A stretch of 64,000 nucleotides of DNA from Mollicutes bacterium Phil14 (GTDB taxonomy: Bacteria; Bacillota_I; Bacilli_A; ML615J-28; CAG-698): positions 1 to 64,000 of the forward strand of contig MSHB01000017.1 of assembly GCA_001940985.1 (NCBI GenBank), given 5' to 3'. The translations under genes and the position numbers were made by a program. Numbering within the stretch: the first letter of the stretch is position 1; each line of letters begins with the position of its first letter. This document shows positions 8,824 through 16,880 of this stretch, piece by piece. Under the pieces are notes generated by a model. The model worked only from the letters and a program-made list of their open reading frames with translations, did no database searches and was not told where the DNA came from.

Positions 8824-9931
8824 AATTAATAAGTACTTAAATATAATAGGTTCAAAACTACAATTATCAGAAGAAAAGTTTGAAGAATTAAATAAAAACT
8901 ATAAAGCTATTTCATCTTATATAGCAAATAATCATGCTTTGGCTGGTGATGAAGAATATAGTATTTATCAACAAGGATCTTTTGCAATTGATACAGCTAT
9001 AAAACCTTTAAAAGGTGATGAATTTGATGTAGATGTTGTAATCGAGTTTGATATTAAAAAAGGTGACGTAGGACCAATTGAATTCTATAATCAATTATTT
9101 AAAGCCTTTAAAGAAGGTAGGTATGGCAATATTGTTGAAGAGTATAGAAATAATATAAGAATAAATTATGATAACAATTATCATTTTGATATTATGCCTG
9201 CAATTCCTTTGGCTTATAATTCACAATTATTAAATGTTCCAGATAGAAAAAAATGTGAGTGGGTTATTAGATCTCCAAAATTATATAGAAGCTGGTTTTT
9301 AGAACAAGCAAATAAAATTTCTAAATATAATAAAGGAATCAAAGTGTCTGTAAATGATAATAATCAGTTTGTATTAGAAAGAGATATTGCTCCGCTTGCG
9401 AAACCTAAAGATTACGAGCTTAAACCAACGTTAAATCGTGTCGTTCAATTAATTAAAAGGGCAAGAGATGTTTATTTCTATCATAAAGAAGAATATGTAC
9501 CTCAAAGCATTGTGTTGACAACTTTAGCTGCACAGTTTTATCAAGGTGAACAATCAATAGTAGACGCTTTATTAAATATAGCAAAAAAAATGTTTGAACT
9601 AGGAAACAATAATCCTAGATTCGATGTATATAATCCCGCTTGCCCGAACAAACAAGAGAATTTTACTCAAAAATGGAAATATAAAATAAAATTTTATGAT
9701 AATTATTTTGCATTTACAAAGTGGTTTTTAAATGGAATTAAGGGGTTACTAAACAATTCTACGGCCAAAGATTCATTGATTAATTTATTTGGGGAATCAT
9801 TGTTAAATAATGTTTATGAGGAAACTAAATATGATTATTTTTGGAGGGAATTAGAATCTAACATTCACAAAGGGAATATTTTTCCCAATGCTCCTGTAAA
9901 AGTAGACAAAAAGGAGAGAGGAAATGCTTAG
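8816..9931 (+). CDS. CD-NTase (SMODS nucleotidyltransferase), CBASS second-messenger synthase
   Basis: YQQGSFAIDTAIKPLKGDEFDVDVVIEFD (GS...DxD motif) and FDIMPAIPL; start overlaps the effector stop (ATGAATGA). Confidence 0.9.
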   Translation: MNEINKYLNIIGSKLQLSEEKFEELNKNYKAISSYIANNHALAGDEEYSIYQQGSFAIDTAIKPLKGDEFDVDVVIEFDIKKGDVGPIEFYNQLFKAFKEGRYGNIVEEYRNNIRINYDNNYHFDIMPAIPLAYNSQLLNVPDRKKCEWVIRSPKLYRSWFLEQANKISKYNKGIKVSVNDNNQFVLERDIAPLAKPKDYELKPTLNRVVQLIKRARDVYFYHKEEYVPQSIVLTTLAAQFYQGEQSIVDALLNIAKKMFELGNNNPRFDVYNPACPNKQENFTQKWKYKIKFYDNYFAFTKWFLNGIKGLLNNSTAKDSLINLFGESLLNNVYEETKYDYFWRELESNIHKGNIFPNAPVKVDKKERGNA

Positions 9932-11534
9932 TAATAGGTTATTATATGAATTATTTTGCATAGAAGAATTTAAAAAAATAGAAGAGTATTTTTATTATGA
10001 AATTATCAATGCTGAACCACTATCTATTTTGTTTTCTATAAATGTGCATAATTTTACATATGAATTTATTGCTGAATACCCTAAGTATTTTCCACATCAG
10101 CCTATAATTATTTACAGGAAAACTGATTTTAAAACTGTCCATTGCTATAAAAATGGTGCTATGTGCTTAAAATGGGGGAACGACAATTGGAATAGTGATT
10201 TGACAATAGTGGATCTAATTAAAAATCTATATGATTTGTTATTTGTAGAGAATCCGCTTGGTAGTGAACATCAACAATCAGAATCGGGCGATTCATTTTC
10301 ACTAGGACAAGAGATTAGATATGTAGATAATATTTGCTTGGTACTAGGAAAAGATACATTAAGTTATATTAATGATTATGGAAATATGAAATTATCTTAT
10401 AATAAAACTGATGAAAACAAAAAAATTTATTTTATTAAAAGTATAGATGATAAAAAAATAATTAAATCTAAAGCATTAAAAAATGAAAAAGAAGTTAAAT
10501 ATTTTAGAACAAAAATTTTATGGAAAGAATTAATATGTTTGAAACCTAGAGAATTATTTAATCACTTAAATATAGGAGAAATAATAAAAAAAGATTTCAT
10601 TATATTTACAATTGATAATTACGCCATTTTCCTTTCTAAACAAGGTAAAAAGGTTGATTATATTAAAATTATTGTGAGTGAGTTTGAAACAGATAAAAGA
10701 TTAAAAATTGACAAAAATATTTTAAATAAAAAAATCTTAATTCTTGGATTGGGTTCAATTGGTTCTAGAGTATTAATGGACTTGTCTAGAACTGGGTTTA
10801 ACAATTTTATATTAGTTGATAATGATATTATGCTTCCGTATAATACAGTTAGACATGAATTAACAGAAAAACATATTGGCGAATATAAAGTTAATGCATT
10901 AAAAAGAATGATTTCTGATGAAATAAATCCGAATATTAATATTGAAGTTTCAACATTAAATATGTTGGGCCAAGAATCATCAACGTCTACTGAAAGATTC
11001 TTAAAAATGTGTGAGAGTGCCGATTTAATTATTGATTGTACAGCTAATGACAATTTATTATTGTTGGTTGATAATGTTTTAAAAGATAAACAAATTCCTT
11101 TGATAAGTGGTACTGTTATTCCGGGTGGACTAGGAAATATTGTGTTGATTAGAAAAAAAGAAGATGTTTTTTCTATGGAGAAAATATTATCTGCTTATTA
11201 TTATTTTAAATCCACAAAAAATATGTTTGCAGAAGAATCTCATGATTATGAAGCAACTATTGAAGAAACACCTTATGTAGCTACTATGTCAGATTGTTCA
11301 ATATTGAGTGGATTGATTGGAAAAAATGCTATATTAATATTAAACAATGATAACGATATATATAATATAAATGTATTTTCAACAAGTTCTTATGGTGATT
11401 TGAAAGAAATGTATAATACATATAGATTAAATGTTGTAGATATACCTGTAGAAGAAGTAGAATTTGATGAAGAAATAATAAAAAAAGGTGAAAAAATATA
11501 TGAAGATTATCATTCAAGAAGATATAGCAAATAA
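9924..11534 (+). CDS. cap2: CBASS Cap2: E2-like plus ThiF/E1-like fusion
   Basis: E2-like N-terminus with candidate catalytic Cys (HCYKNGAMCLKWGNDNW); E1 Rossmann ILILGLGSIGSRVLMDLSRTGFNNFILVDND; E1 Cys candidate SDCSILSGLIG. Confidence 0.9.
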   Translation: MLSNRLLYELFCIEEFKKIEEYFYYEIINAEPLSILFSINVHNFTYEFIAEYPKYFPHQPIIIYRKTDFKTVHCYKNGAMCLKWGNDNWNSDLTIVDLIKNLYDLLFVENPLGSEHQQSESGDSFSLGQEIRYVDNICLVLGKDTLSYINDYGNMKLSYNKTDENKKIYFIKSIDDKKIIKSKALKNEKEVKYFRTKILWKELICLKPRELFNHLNIGEIIKKDFIIFTIDNYAIFLSKQGKKVDYIKIIVSEFETDKRLKIDKNILNKKILILGLGSIGSRVLMDLSRTGFNNFILVDNDIMLPYNTVRHELTEKHIGEYKVNALKRMISDEINPNINIEVSTLNMLGQESSTSTERFLKMCESADLIIDCTANDNLLLLVDNVLKDKQIPLISGTVIPGGLGNIVLIRKKEDVFSMEKILSAYYYFKSTKNMFAEESHDYEATIEETPYVATMSDCSILSGLIGKNAILILNNDNDIYNINVFSTSSYGDLKEMYNTYRLNVVDIPVEEVEFDEEIIKKGEKIYEDYHSRRYSK

Positions 11535-11958
11535 ACTTTATAAAATATTAAAAAAAGCAGGAAGTAAAGAAATAAAAGGAGCTTGTTTTGCTAAATTTAT
11601 AGAAAATGGAACATATGAAATAGAAGAAATTTATGTAAGTCCTATAATTGGAAATAGTGTATTTTCAAATTTGATTATAGATTTAAAATATAAAAAGTTT
11701 GAGAATAAATATTATAAAAAACATTTATTTGATTATGAAAATCATAACTATATTGGGGATTGGCACTCACATCCGGTGTTTGATTGTAGACCATCTAATT
11801 ATGATATAAATGAACTTGAAGAAGAATTGGATAAATCTAATGCAAATTTTCTTATTCAATTAATTGTAAAAATAGAAAACAATTTTTTAGTTGGTAGATG
11901 CTATTACTTGTCAAAGTCGAATAAAAAATATAGTGAGTGTGAATTGGAACTAAAGTAA
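11500..11958 (+). CDS. cap3: CBASS Cap3: JAB/JAMM isopeptidase
   Basis: JAMM motif GDWHSHPVFDCRPSNYD; overlaps the 3' end of cap2. Confidence 0.9.
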   Translation: MKIIIQEDIANKLYKILKKAGSKEIKGACFAKFIENGTYEIEEIYVSPIIGNSVFSNLIIDLKYKKFENKYYKKHLFDYENHNYIGDWHSHPVFDCRPSNYDINELEEELDKSNANFLIQLIVKIENNFLVGRCYYLSKSNKKYSECELELK

Positions 11959-11994
11959 AAACCGGGTATTACGGAGTTGTAATACTCGGTTTTC
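11957..11994 (+). terminator. Terminator of CBASS operon
   Basis: AAAACCGGGTATTAC-GGAGTT-GTAATACTCGGTTTT. Confidence 0.75.
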
Positions 11995-11996
11995 AT

Positions 11997-12440
11997 TTAA
12001 CATCCATATTTATTTCTAATTCTAGTTAATGCGTCTTTTATATATTGTGAAGATATTTTATATTGATCGAATACAATGTCAAATCCGTGTTCATCATTAC
12101 AAACAAAATTCCAATAGTCTTTACCAATTAATAATTCATCTTTAGAAAAGAATCTTTCTACATTCGCTTGATGCCATGAGTTATTTTCTCCAAATTTGTT
12201 ATATGCTGTAGCAAAGTATATTAATATTTTTTGATCTGATGGAGTAATATTTTTTAACATAAAATATTCTTTTATTAAAGCTGATTTTTCGCTTTTTGCT
12301 TTTTTATTATCTAAATCTCCACCAGCTTTAAGTTCTACTAAATAATGAGTTCCAGTATTTTAATCATAAAACCAGTTATCGCATACATGTTGAGTTTTAA
12401 AGCTTGTTGTATCTCTAGGTTGAACAACAAAAATTAGAGA
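11997..12440 (-). pseudogene. TdeIII-like type II restriction endonuclease, 5'-truncated with an in-frame TAA
   Basis: Minus-strand reading SLIFVVQPRDTTSFKTQHVCDNWFYD*NTGTHYLVELKAGGDLDNKKAKSEKSALIKEYFMLKNI...WHQANVERFFSKDELLIGKDYWNFV; ELK plus GGDLDNKKAKSEK recalls TdeIII-family enzymes. Confidence 0.6.
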
Positions 12441-13003
12441 ACTATTGTCTTAAATCTAAACCTAACTATATAGGAATAATTATTTGTTTGTATACAGGAA
12501 TAAGACTTGGTGAATTACTTGCTTTAACTTGGGATGATATTGATTTTGATAAAAGATTATTAAGAGTTAACAAGACTGTTTATACCATTAGTAAAAATGG
12601 TAAGAACGAAGCATATATTGATAAACCTAAAACTAAACAATCTAATAGAATAATACCTTTACCTAAGCAATTAATAATTTTGTTAAAGAAAAACAAAAAA
12701 GAATCTATTTCAAACTACATCATCGCCACAAAAACTGGAGGTATAGTTCAAAATAGATCCTATCAAAAAGCATTTAAAAGTCTTTTAAGAAAATGTGACA
12801 TTTCCTATAAAAACTTTCATTCATTAAGACACACATTTGCTACTCGTGCATTAGAACTTGGAATGGATGTTAAAATATTATCTGAAATATTAGGTCATAA
12901 AAATTCGGTTGTAACATTAAATCGATATTCACATTCTTTACCAGAACATAAAGCAGAATTTGTGAATAAGGTTGGAAAGTTATTAGATACCTCCAATTTA
13001 TAG
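12434..13003 (+). pseudogene. Tyrosine recombinase/phage integrase, N-terminally truncated
   Basis: YTGIRLGELLALTWDDID, HSLRHTFATRALELGMDVKILSEILGHKNSVVTLNRYSH (R..HxxR..H..Y); SAM-like N-terminal domain absent. Confidence 0.85.
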
Positions 13004-13068
13004 ATTTTATGGATGTAATATGGAGATTTTAACTAAAAAATGGATGAGTTTATGGATGTATTACATCA

Positions 13069-13150
13069 ATTGTAAACAGGATAAGGGGTGCATCACTTTG
13101 CATCACAAAGTGTTTCGCCATAGTGTTATAACTGGGATACCCAGCTTACA
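13069..13150 (+). other. Structured intergenic element, copy B (upstream of truncated serine recombinase)
   Basis: ATTGTAAACAGGATAAG...TCACTTTGCATCACA...TAACTGGGATACCCAGCTTA shared with copy A; here CACTTTG-CATCA-CAAAGTG forms a perfect inner hairpin (13094-13112). Confidence 0.7.
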
Positions 13151-13233
13151 AAATTTATAAACAAATAGATGGATGTAAACATAAACTTGTGGTATCATCA
13201 TGATGCAAGTTTGTGAAGGAATTGGAGGTTAAT

Positions 13234-13365
13234 TTGAAAGATAATAAAATTTACAACCCAACTTTATATTGTAGACTATCACTAGATGATGGAAATGTGG
13301 GAGAATCAGGAAGTATTCAAACACAAAAGATTATTTTAGAAGAATATGTCGCATTTTACATCTAA
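13234..13365 (+). pseudogene. Serine recombinase fragment (N-terminal ~40 aa only)
   Basis: LKDNKIYNPTLYCRLSLDDGNVGESGSIQTQKIILEEYVAFYI*, homologous to the start of the recombinase at 1812. Confidence 0.85.
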
Positions 13366-13463
13366 ATGCATAATGCGTCTACTCTAGTATACTTATCTTT
13401 TTTGGTTGAAAAAAAATAATTTAAATGATAAAATATATTTAATGTAGTATAGGCGGTGATTCA

Positions 13464-14378
13464 ATGAGAAATAAAGTCTTTGTTATTGGCTTGAGCGGTG
13501 AATCAGTATTTTTGAATGTTGATGAATATCATAAAAATGGCGAAACATTACATTCGAAAACTTTTAAAAGCGAAGTTGGTGGAAAAGGTTATAATCAAGT
13601 AATTGCCTTAAATAAATTTGGTAGTGATGTGTTTTATTTATCATCTATTGGACATGATTATTATGGTGAAAAATGTGAAGAATTTTTGAAACAAAAAAAT
13701 GTGAACGCGTTATTTGTGAAAAAAGATTTGCCAACAGCTTTTGCCACAATCTTGACAAATAGCCATGGAGAAAATCAAGTAACGGTTTATGATGGAGCAA
13801 CGCGTTTATTAGATAAAAAAGATGTTTTAAAAGTGGAAGATGAGATTAAAACAAGTTCTGTTGTTTTATTACAACTTGAAGTTCCATTAAGTGTAAACTT
13901 AGAGGCTGTAAGAATAGCTAAAGCTAATAATGTGAAAGTTATTATTAATCCAGCCCCCGCAATTAACTATAATTTAGAGTTGTTACAATGTGCTGATATT
14001 ATAACTCCTAATGAAAGCGAAGCAAGAAAAATATTTGGTCTGAATGAAAGTGAAAATATCAATAATATTTTAGTTAAAATGAAAGAAATGTTAATTAAAG
14101 AAGTAATTGTTACATTAGGTGACAAAGGTGCAATGCGCTTCTTTAATGAAAGTGTTGAATATTATCCACCACTTAAAGTTAAAGCAGTTGATACAACTGG
14201 TGCTGGTGATACATTTAATGCTATGTTAGCATATATGATTTCTAATGAAACAGAGATGAAACTAGCAATTGAATATGCAATAATAGCTTCAGCGTTAAGT
14301 GTTACTAGAAAGGGTGTAGTAGATGCTATTTTTAAATTAGAGGAGGTAAAAGAAGAATATGAAAAAAATCGACATTAA
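13464..14378 (+). CDS. PfkB-family carbohydrate kinase (ribokinase-like)
   Basis: GGKGYNQ, DTTGAGDTFNAMLAY. Confidence 0.9.
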   Translation: MRNKVFVIGLSGESVFLNVDEYHKNGETLHSKTFKSEVGGKGYNQVIALNKFGSDVFYLSSIGHDYYGEKCEEFLKQKNVNALFVKKDLPTAFATILTNSHGENQVTVYDGATRLLDKKDVLKVEDEIKTSSVVLLQLEVPLSVNLEAVRIAKANNVKVIINPAPAINYNLELLQCADIITPNESEARKIFGLNESENINNILVKMKEMLIKEVIVTLGDKGAMRFFNESVEYYPPLKVKAVDTTGAGDTFNAMLAYMISNETEMKLAIEYAIIASALSVTRKGVVDAIFKLEEVKEEYEKNRH

Positions 14379-15012
14379 TAATTGGAAAGGCAAAAAACAT
14401 TATGAATGGTTTAAGAACTATCCAACGCATTTTTATGGAGTTACTTCTAGAATAGATGTTACTGAACTTGTAAAAATAACAAAAGAAAAGAAATATTCTT
14501 TCTTTCCATGTTTTTTATATATAATCACTAAAGCATTAAATAATGTTGAAGAAATGCGATTAAGAATTATTAATGATGAAGTTTATTTATTTGATTTATG
14601 TCATCCTGCATATACTGTAATGACAGATAGTGGTGTTTTTGATAATTGTGATAATGAATATTGTGAAGATTTTCAGAAATTTTATAAAGAAACAAAAGAA
14701 GCAATTGCAAAAGTGAAAGTAGGAGTAGATGAGAACAAGAGTTATAACGATCTAACAAGATTTGATCAGTTCTTTTTTAGTTGCTTACCTTGGATAGATT
14801 TCACATCATTGTCTCATCCTATGCCTAATGATCCAACAGTTTCAGTTCCAAGAATGTGTTGGGGGAAATATGTTTATAATGAGGTAACTAATAGATATGA
14901 AATGGCATTGAATATTCAAGTTACTCATGCACTAGTTGATGGACATCCGTTATCAAAATGTTTCTTAGAAATTCAAAAATTATTAAATGAAGCAAGTATG
15001 TATATAAAATAA
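14359..15012 (+). CDS. Chloramphenicol acetyltransferase-like protein
   Basis: Overall CAT-like; C-terminal HALVDGHPLSKCF corresponds to the catalytic His region. Confidence 0.75.
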   Translation: MKKIDINNWKGKKHYEWFKNYPTHFYGVTSRIDVTELVKITKEKKYSFFPCFLYIITKALNNVEEMRLRIINDEVYLFDLCHPAYTVMTDSGVFDNCDNEYCEDFQKFYKETKEAIAKVKVGVDENKSYNDLTRFDQFFFSCLPWIDFTSLSHPMPNDPTVSVPRMCWGKYVYNEVTNRYEMALNIQVTHALVDGHPLSKCFLEIQKLLNEASMYIK

Positions 15013-15015
15013 AAG

Positions 15016-15042
15016 CATTAGCAGTGAAGCTAATGTTTTTTT
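15016..15042 (+). terminator. Rho-independent terminator
   Basis: CATTAGC-AGTGAA-GCTAATG plus T-run. Confidence 0.8.
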
Positions 15043-15121
15043 ATATAAAAAAATATTTTTATTGCTTTTTATAAATAATAGTGCTATTATAGTGTATGCA
15101 AAAAAATTGAGGTAAAATTGT

Positions 15122-16039
15122 ATGATTAATAATGACAAAGTTAATGAAGAAAATAAAGAAATATGGCGTGAGTTACAAGTTCAAAAATTAGAAGAAGCTG
15201 ATTGTGTTGTTTTTGGAATTCCGTTTGATGAAAATTGCTCTTGTGGGAGAGGCACAAGTGAAGCACCAGATGTTATAAGAGAACTTTCTAAATACCTTCC
15301 TCCAGTAACTGAAGATGGTTATATTATTAATAAAAAGATTTTTGATTATGGTAATATCACCAAAAATAGCGATGTTGAAAAGTATTTTGATTTATTGTGC
15401 GAAGAAGAAGGAAAACTTCTAAAAAGCAATAAATTTGTTATTGCCATTGGTGGTGATCATTCTGTTAGTATACCACTAAGAAAGGCATTTGCTAAAGCAA
15501 ATAGTGGTAAAAAAATAGGGTTAATCCATTTTGATGCTCATGCAGATTTTTGTGATATTTATGATGATTCAAAATTATCACATGCATCAGTTAATGCTAG
15601 AAGCATAGAGGACGGATTCAGTGAAGAATCAATAATGTTAGTTGGAATTAGATCTTTTGAGATCCAAGAATTGAAATATTTTGAATCTCATCCTAAAACA
15701 GTGGTTTTAAGAAGTAGTGAGCTTTTTGAAAAGAAGTATAAAGAAATCGCTAATGGAATTAAAAAACATTTTAAAGGATATGATGCAATTTATTTATCTT
15801 TAGACATCGATGTTTTAGATCCATCAATTGCTCCGGGAACTGGAACTCCAGAGACAGGTGGCCTAAATTCAAGAATGTTATTAGAGATTATAAAGAATAT
15901 TATGGTTGAATTGCCAATTAAGGCAATGGATATTGTTGAAGTTGCTCCTCCAAGAGATATAAATGATATAACTTCTTGGACTGCTTTGAAAATAATGTTA
16001 GAATGTGTATACTATCAAAATGGAGGTGTTAAAAGATAA
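15122..16039 (+). CDS. speB: Ureohydrolase family, probable agmatinase
   Basis: GGDHSVSIPLRKAF, HFDAHADFCD, SLDIDVLDPSIAPGTGTPETGG. Confidence 0.8.
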   Translation: MINNDKVNEENKEIWRELQVQKLEEADCVVFGIPFDENCSCGRGTSEAPDVIRELSKYLPPVTEDGYIINKKIFDYGNITKNSDVEKYFDLLCEEEGKLLKSNKFVIAIGGDHSVSIPLRKAFAKANSGKKIGLIHFDAHADFCDIYDDSKLSHASVNARSIEDGFSEESIMLVGIRSFEIQELKYFESHPKTVVLRSSELFEKKYKEIANGIKKHFKGYDAIYLSLDIDVLDPSIAPGTGTPETGGLNSRMLLEIIKNIMVELPIKAMDIVEVAPPRDINDITSWTALKIMLECVYYQNGGVKR

Positions 16040-16848
16040 TGAAACATACTATGTTGGATTGTTATGGTTCAATTGAATCAAAACTAGATGATGTGAAATA
16101 TATTAATAATTTGTTAAATCACGTTGCTTATCAATTAAATTTGGTGAGTGTTGCTCCACCATTTTTATTACCATATTATTATGGAGTTGAACCTGAAGAT
16201 ATTGGTATTAGTGCTTTTCTATTTTTGAAAGGTGGCCATATAACAATTCATACTTTCCCATTGAGAGAATGTTATTTTGTTGATATGGTTTATGATGGCG
16301 AATATGATGAAAATGTTGCATATAAATTATTTAAAAGATTATTACCTTTTGAAGATGAAAGAAGCATAATTAATACTAAAGAACGAAAGATTAATGAAGA
16401 ATATATTTTACCAATTAGTTCTGAAGAAGATTTTGGACCACACATTTTAGCGAAGATAGATGCTAACGTTGTTCCAACTATGGAAACAATTTTCGACTTT
16501 TTAGAATCTACAATTGATAAAATTGGTATGACACCAATTATTAGACCATATGTAATTAAAGACTTGATGGTTAATCCAACATATTTGTCAGGCATCGTAA
16601 TGATAGCTGAAAGTCATATTTCTTTTCATTACAATTATAATGAAAAAGTTATATATTTTGATTTGTTTAGTTGTAAGATGTTTGACCATTCAAAAATTAA
16701 AGATATTTTAATTCGTGAGTTTGGAAATGTATCTTCATATGTGGTAATTCCAAGAGGTACAAAACATAAATATAATAAAGTATCTAATATGATTCAAACT
16801 GAAAAGATTTATAATTCAGTTTGGAAAGATAATATATGCAAAAAGTAA
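16039..16848 (+). CDS. AdoMet decarboxylase-like protein with two tandem AdoMetDC-like halves
   Basis: Half 1 KGGHITIHTFPLRECYFVDMV lacks the ESH processing motif; half 2 SGIVMIAESHISFHYNYNEKVIYFDLFSC retains it. Confidence 0.8.
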   Translation: MKHTMLDCYGSIESKLDDVKYINNLLNHVAYQLNLVSVAPPFLLPYYYGVEPEDIGISAFLFLKGGHITIHTFPLRECYFVDMVYDGEYDENVAYKLFKRLLPFEDERSIINTKERKINEEYILPISSEEDFGPHILAKIDANVVPTMETIFDFLESTIDKIGMTPIIRPYVIKDLMVNPTYLSGIVMIAESHISFHYNYNEKVIYFDLFSCKMFDHSKIKDILIREFGNVSSYVVIPRGTKHKYNKVSNMIQTEKIYNSVWKDNICKK

Positions 16849-16874
16849 AAAAGAGGTTCAGCTGAACCTCTTTT
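16849..16874. terminator. Bidirectional terminator between convergent genes
   Basis: Perfect palindrome AAAAGAGGTTCAGCTGAACCTCTTTT. Confidence 0.85.
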
Positions 16875-16880
16875 AATTAT

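Noticed and set aside
10658-11053. 131-aa minus-strand ORF inside cap2
   Set aside because: Antisense shadow ORF over a strongly supported coding gene.
13000-13180. Short repeats of TGGATGTA/TGGATGAGTTTATGGATGTA as a satellite array
   Set aside because: Only a few irregular copies; possibly an integrase-associated site but insufficient to call.
16849-16874. Perfect 26-nt palindrome considered as an operator
   Set aside because: Lies between two convergent genes with A/T tracts on both sides; best explained as a bidirectional terminator.
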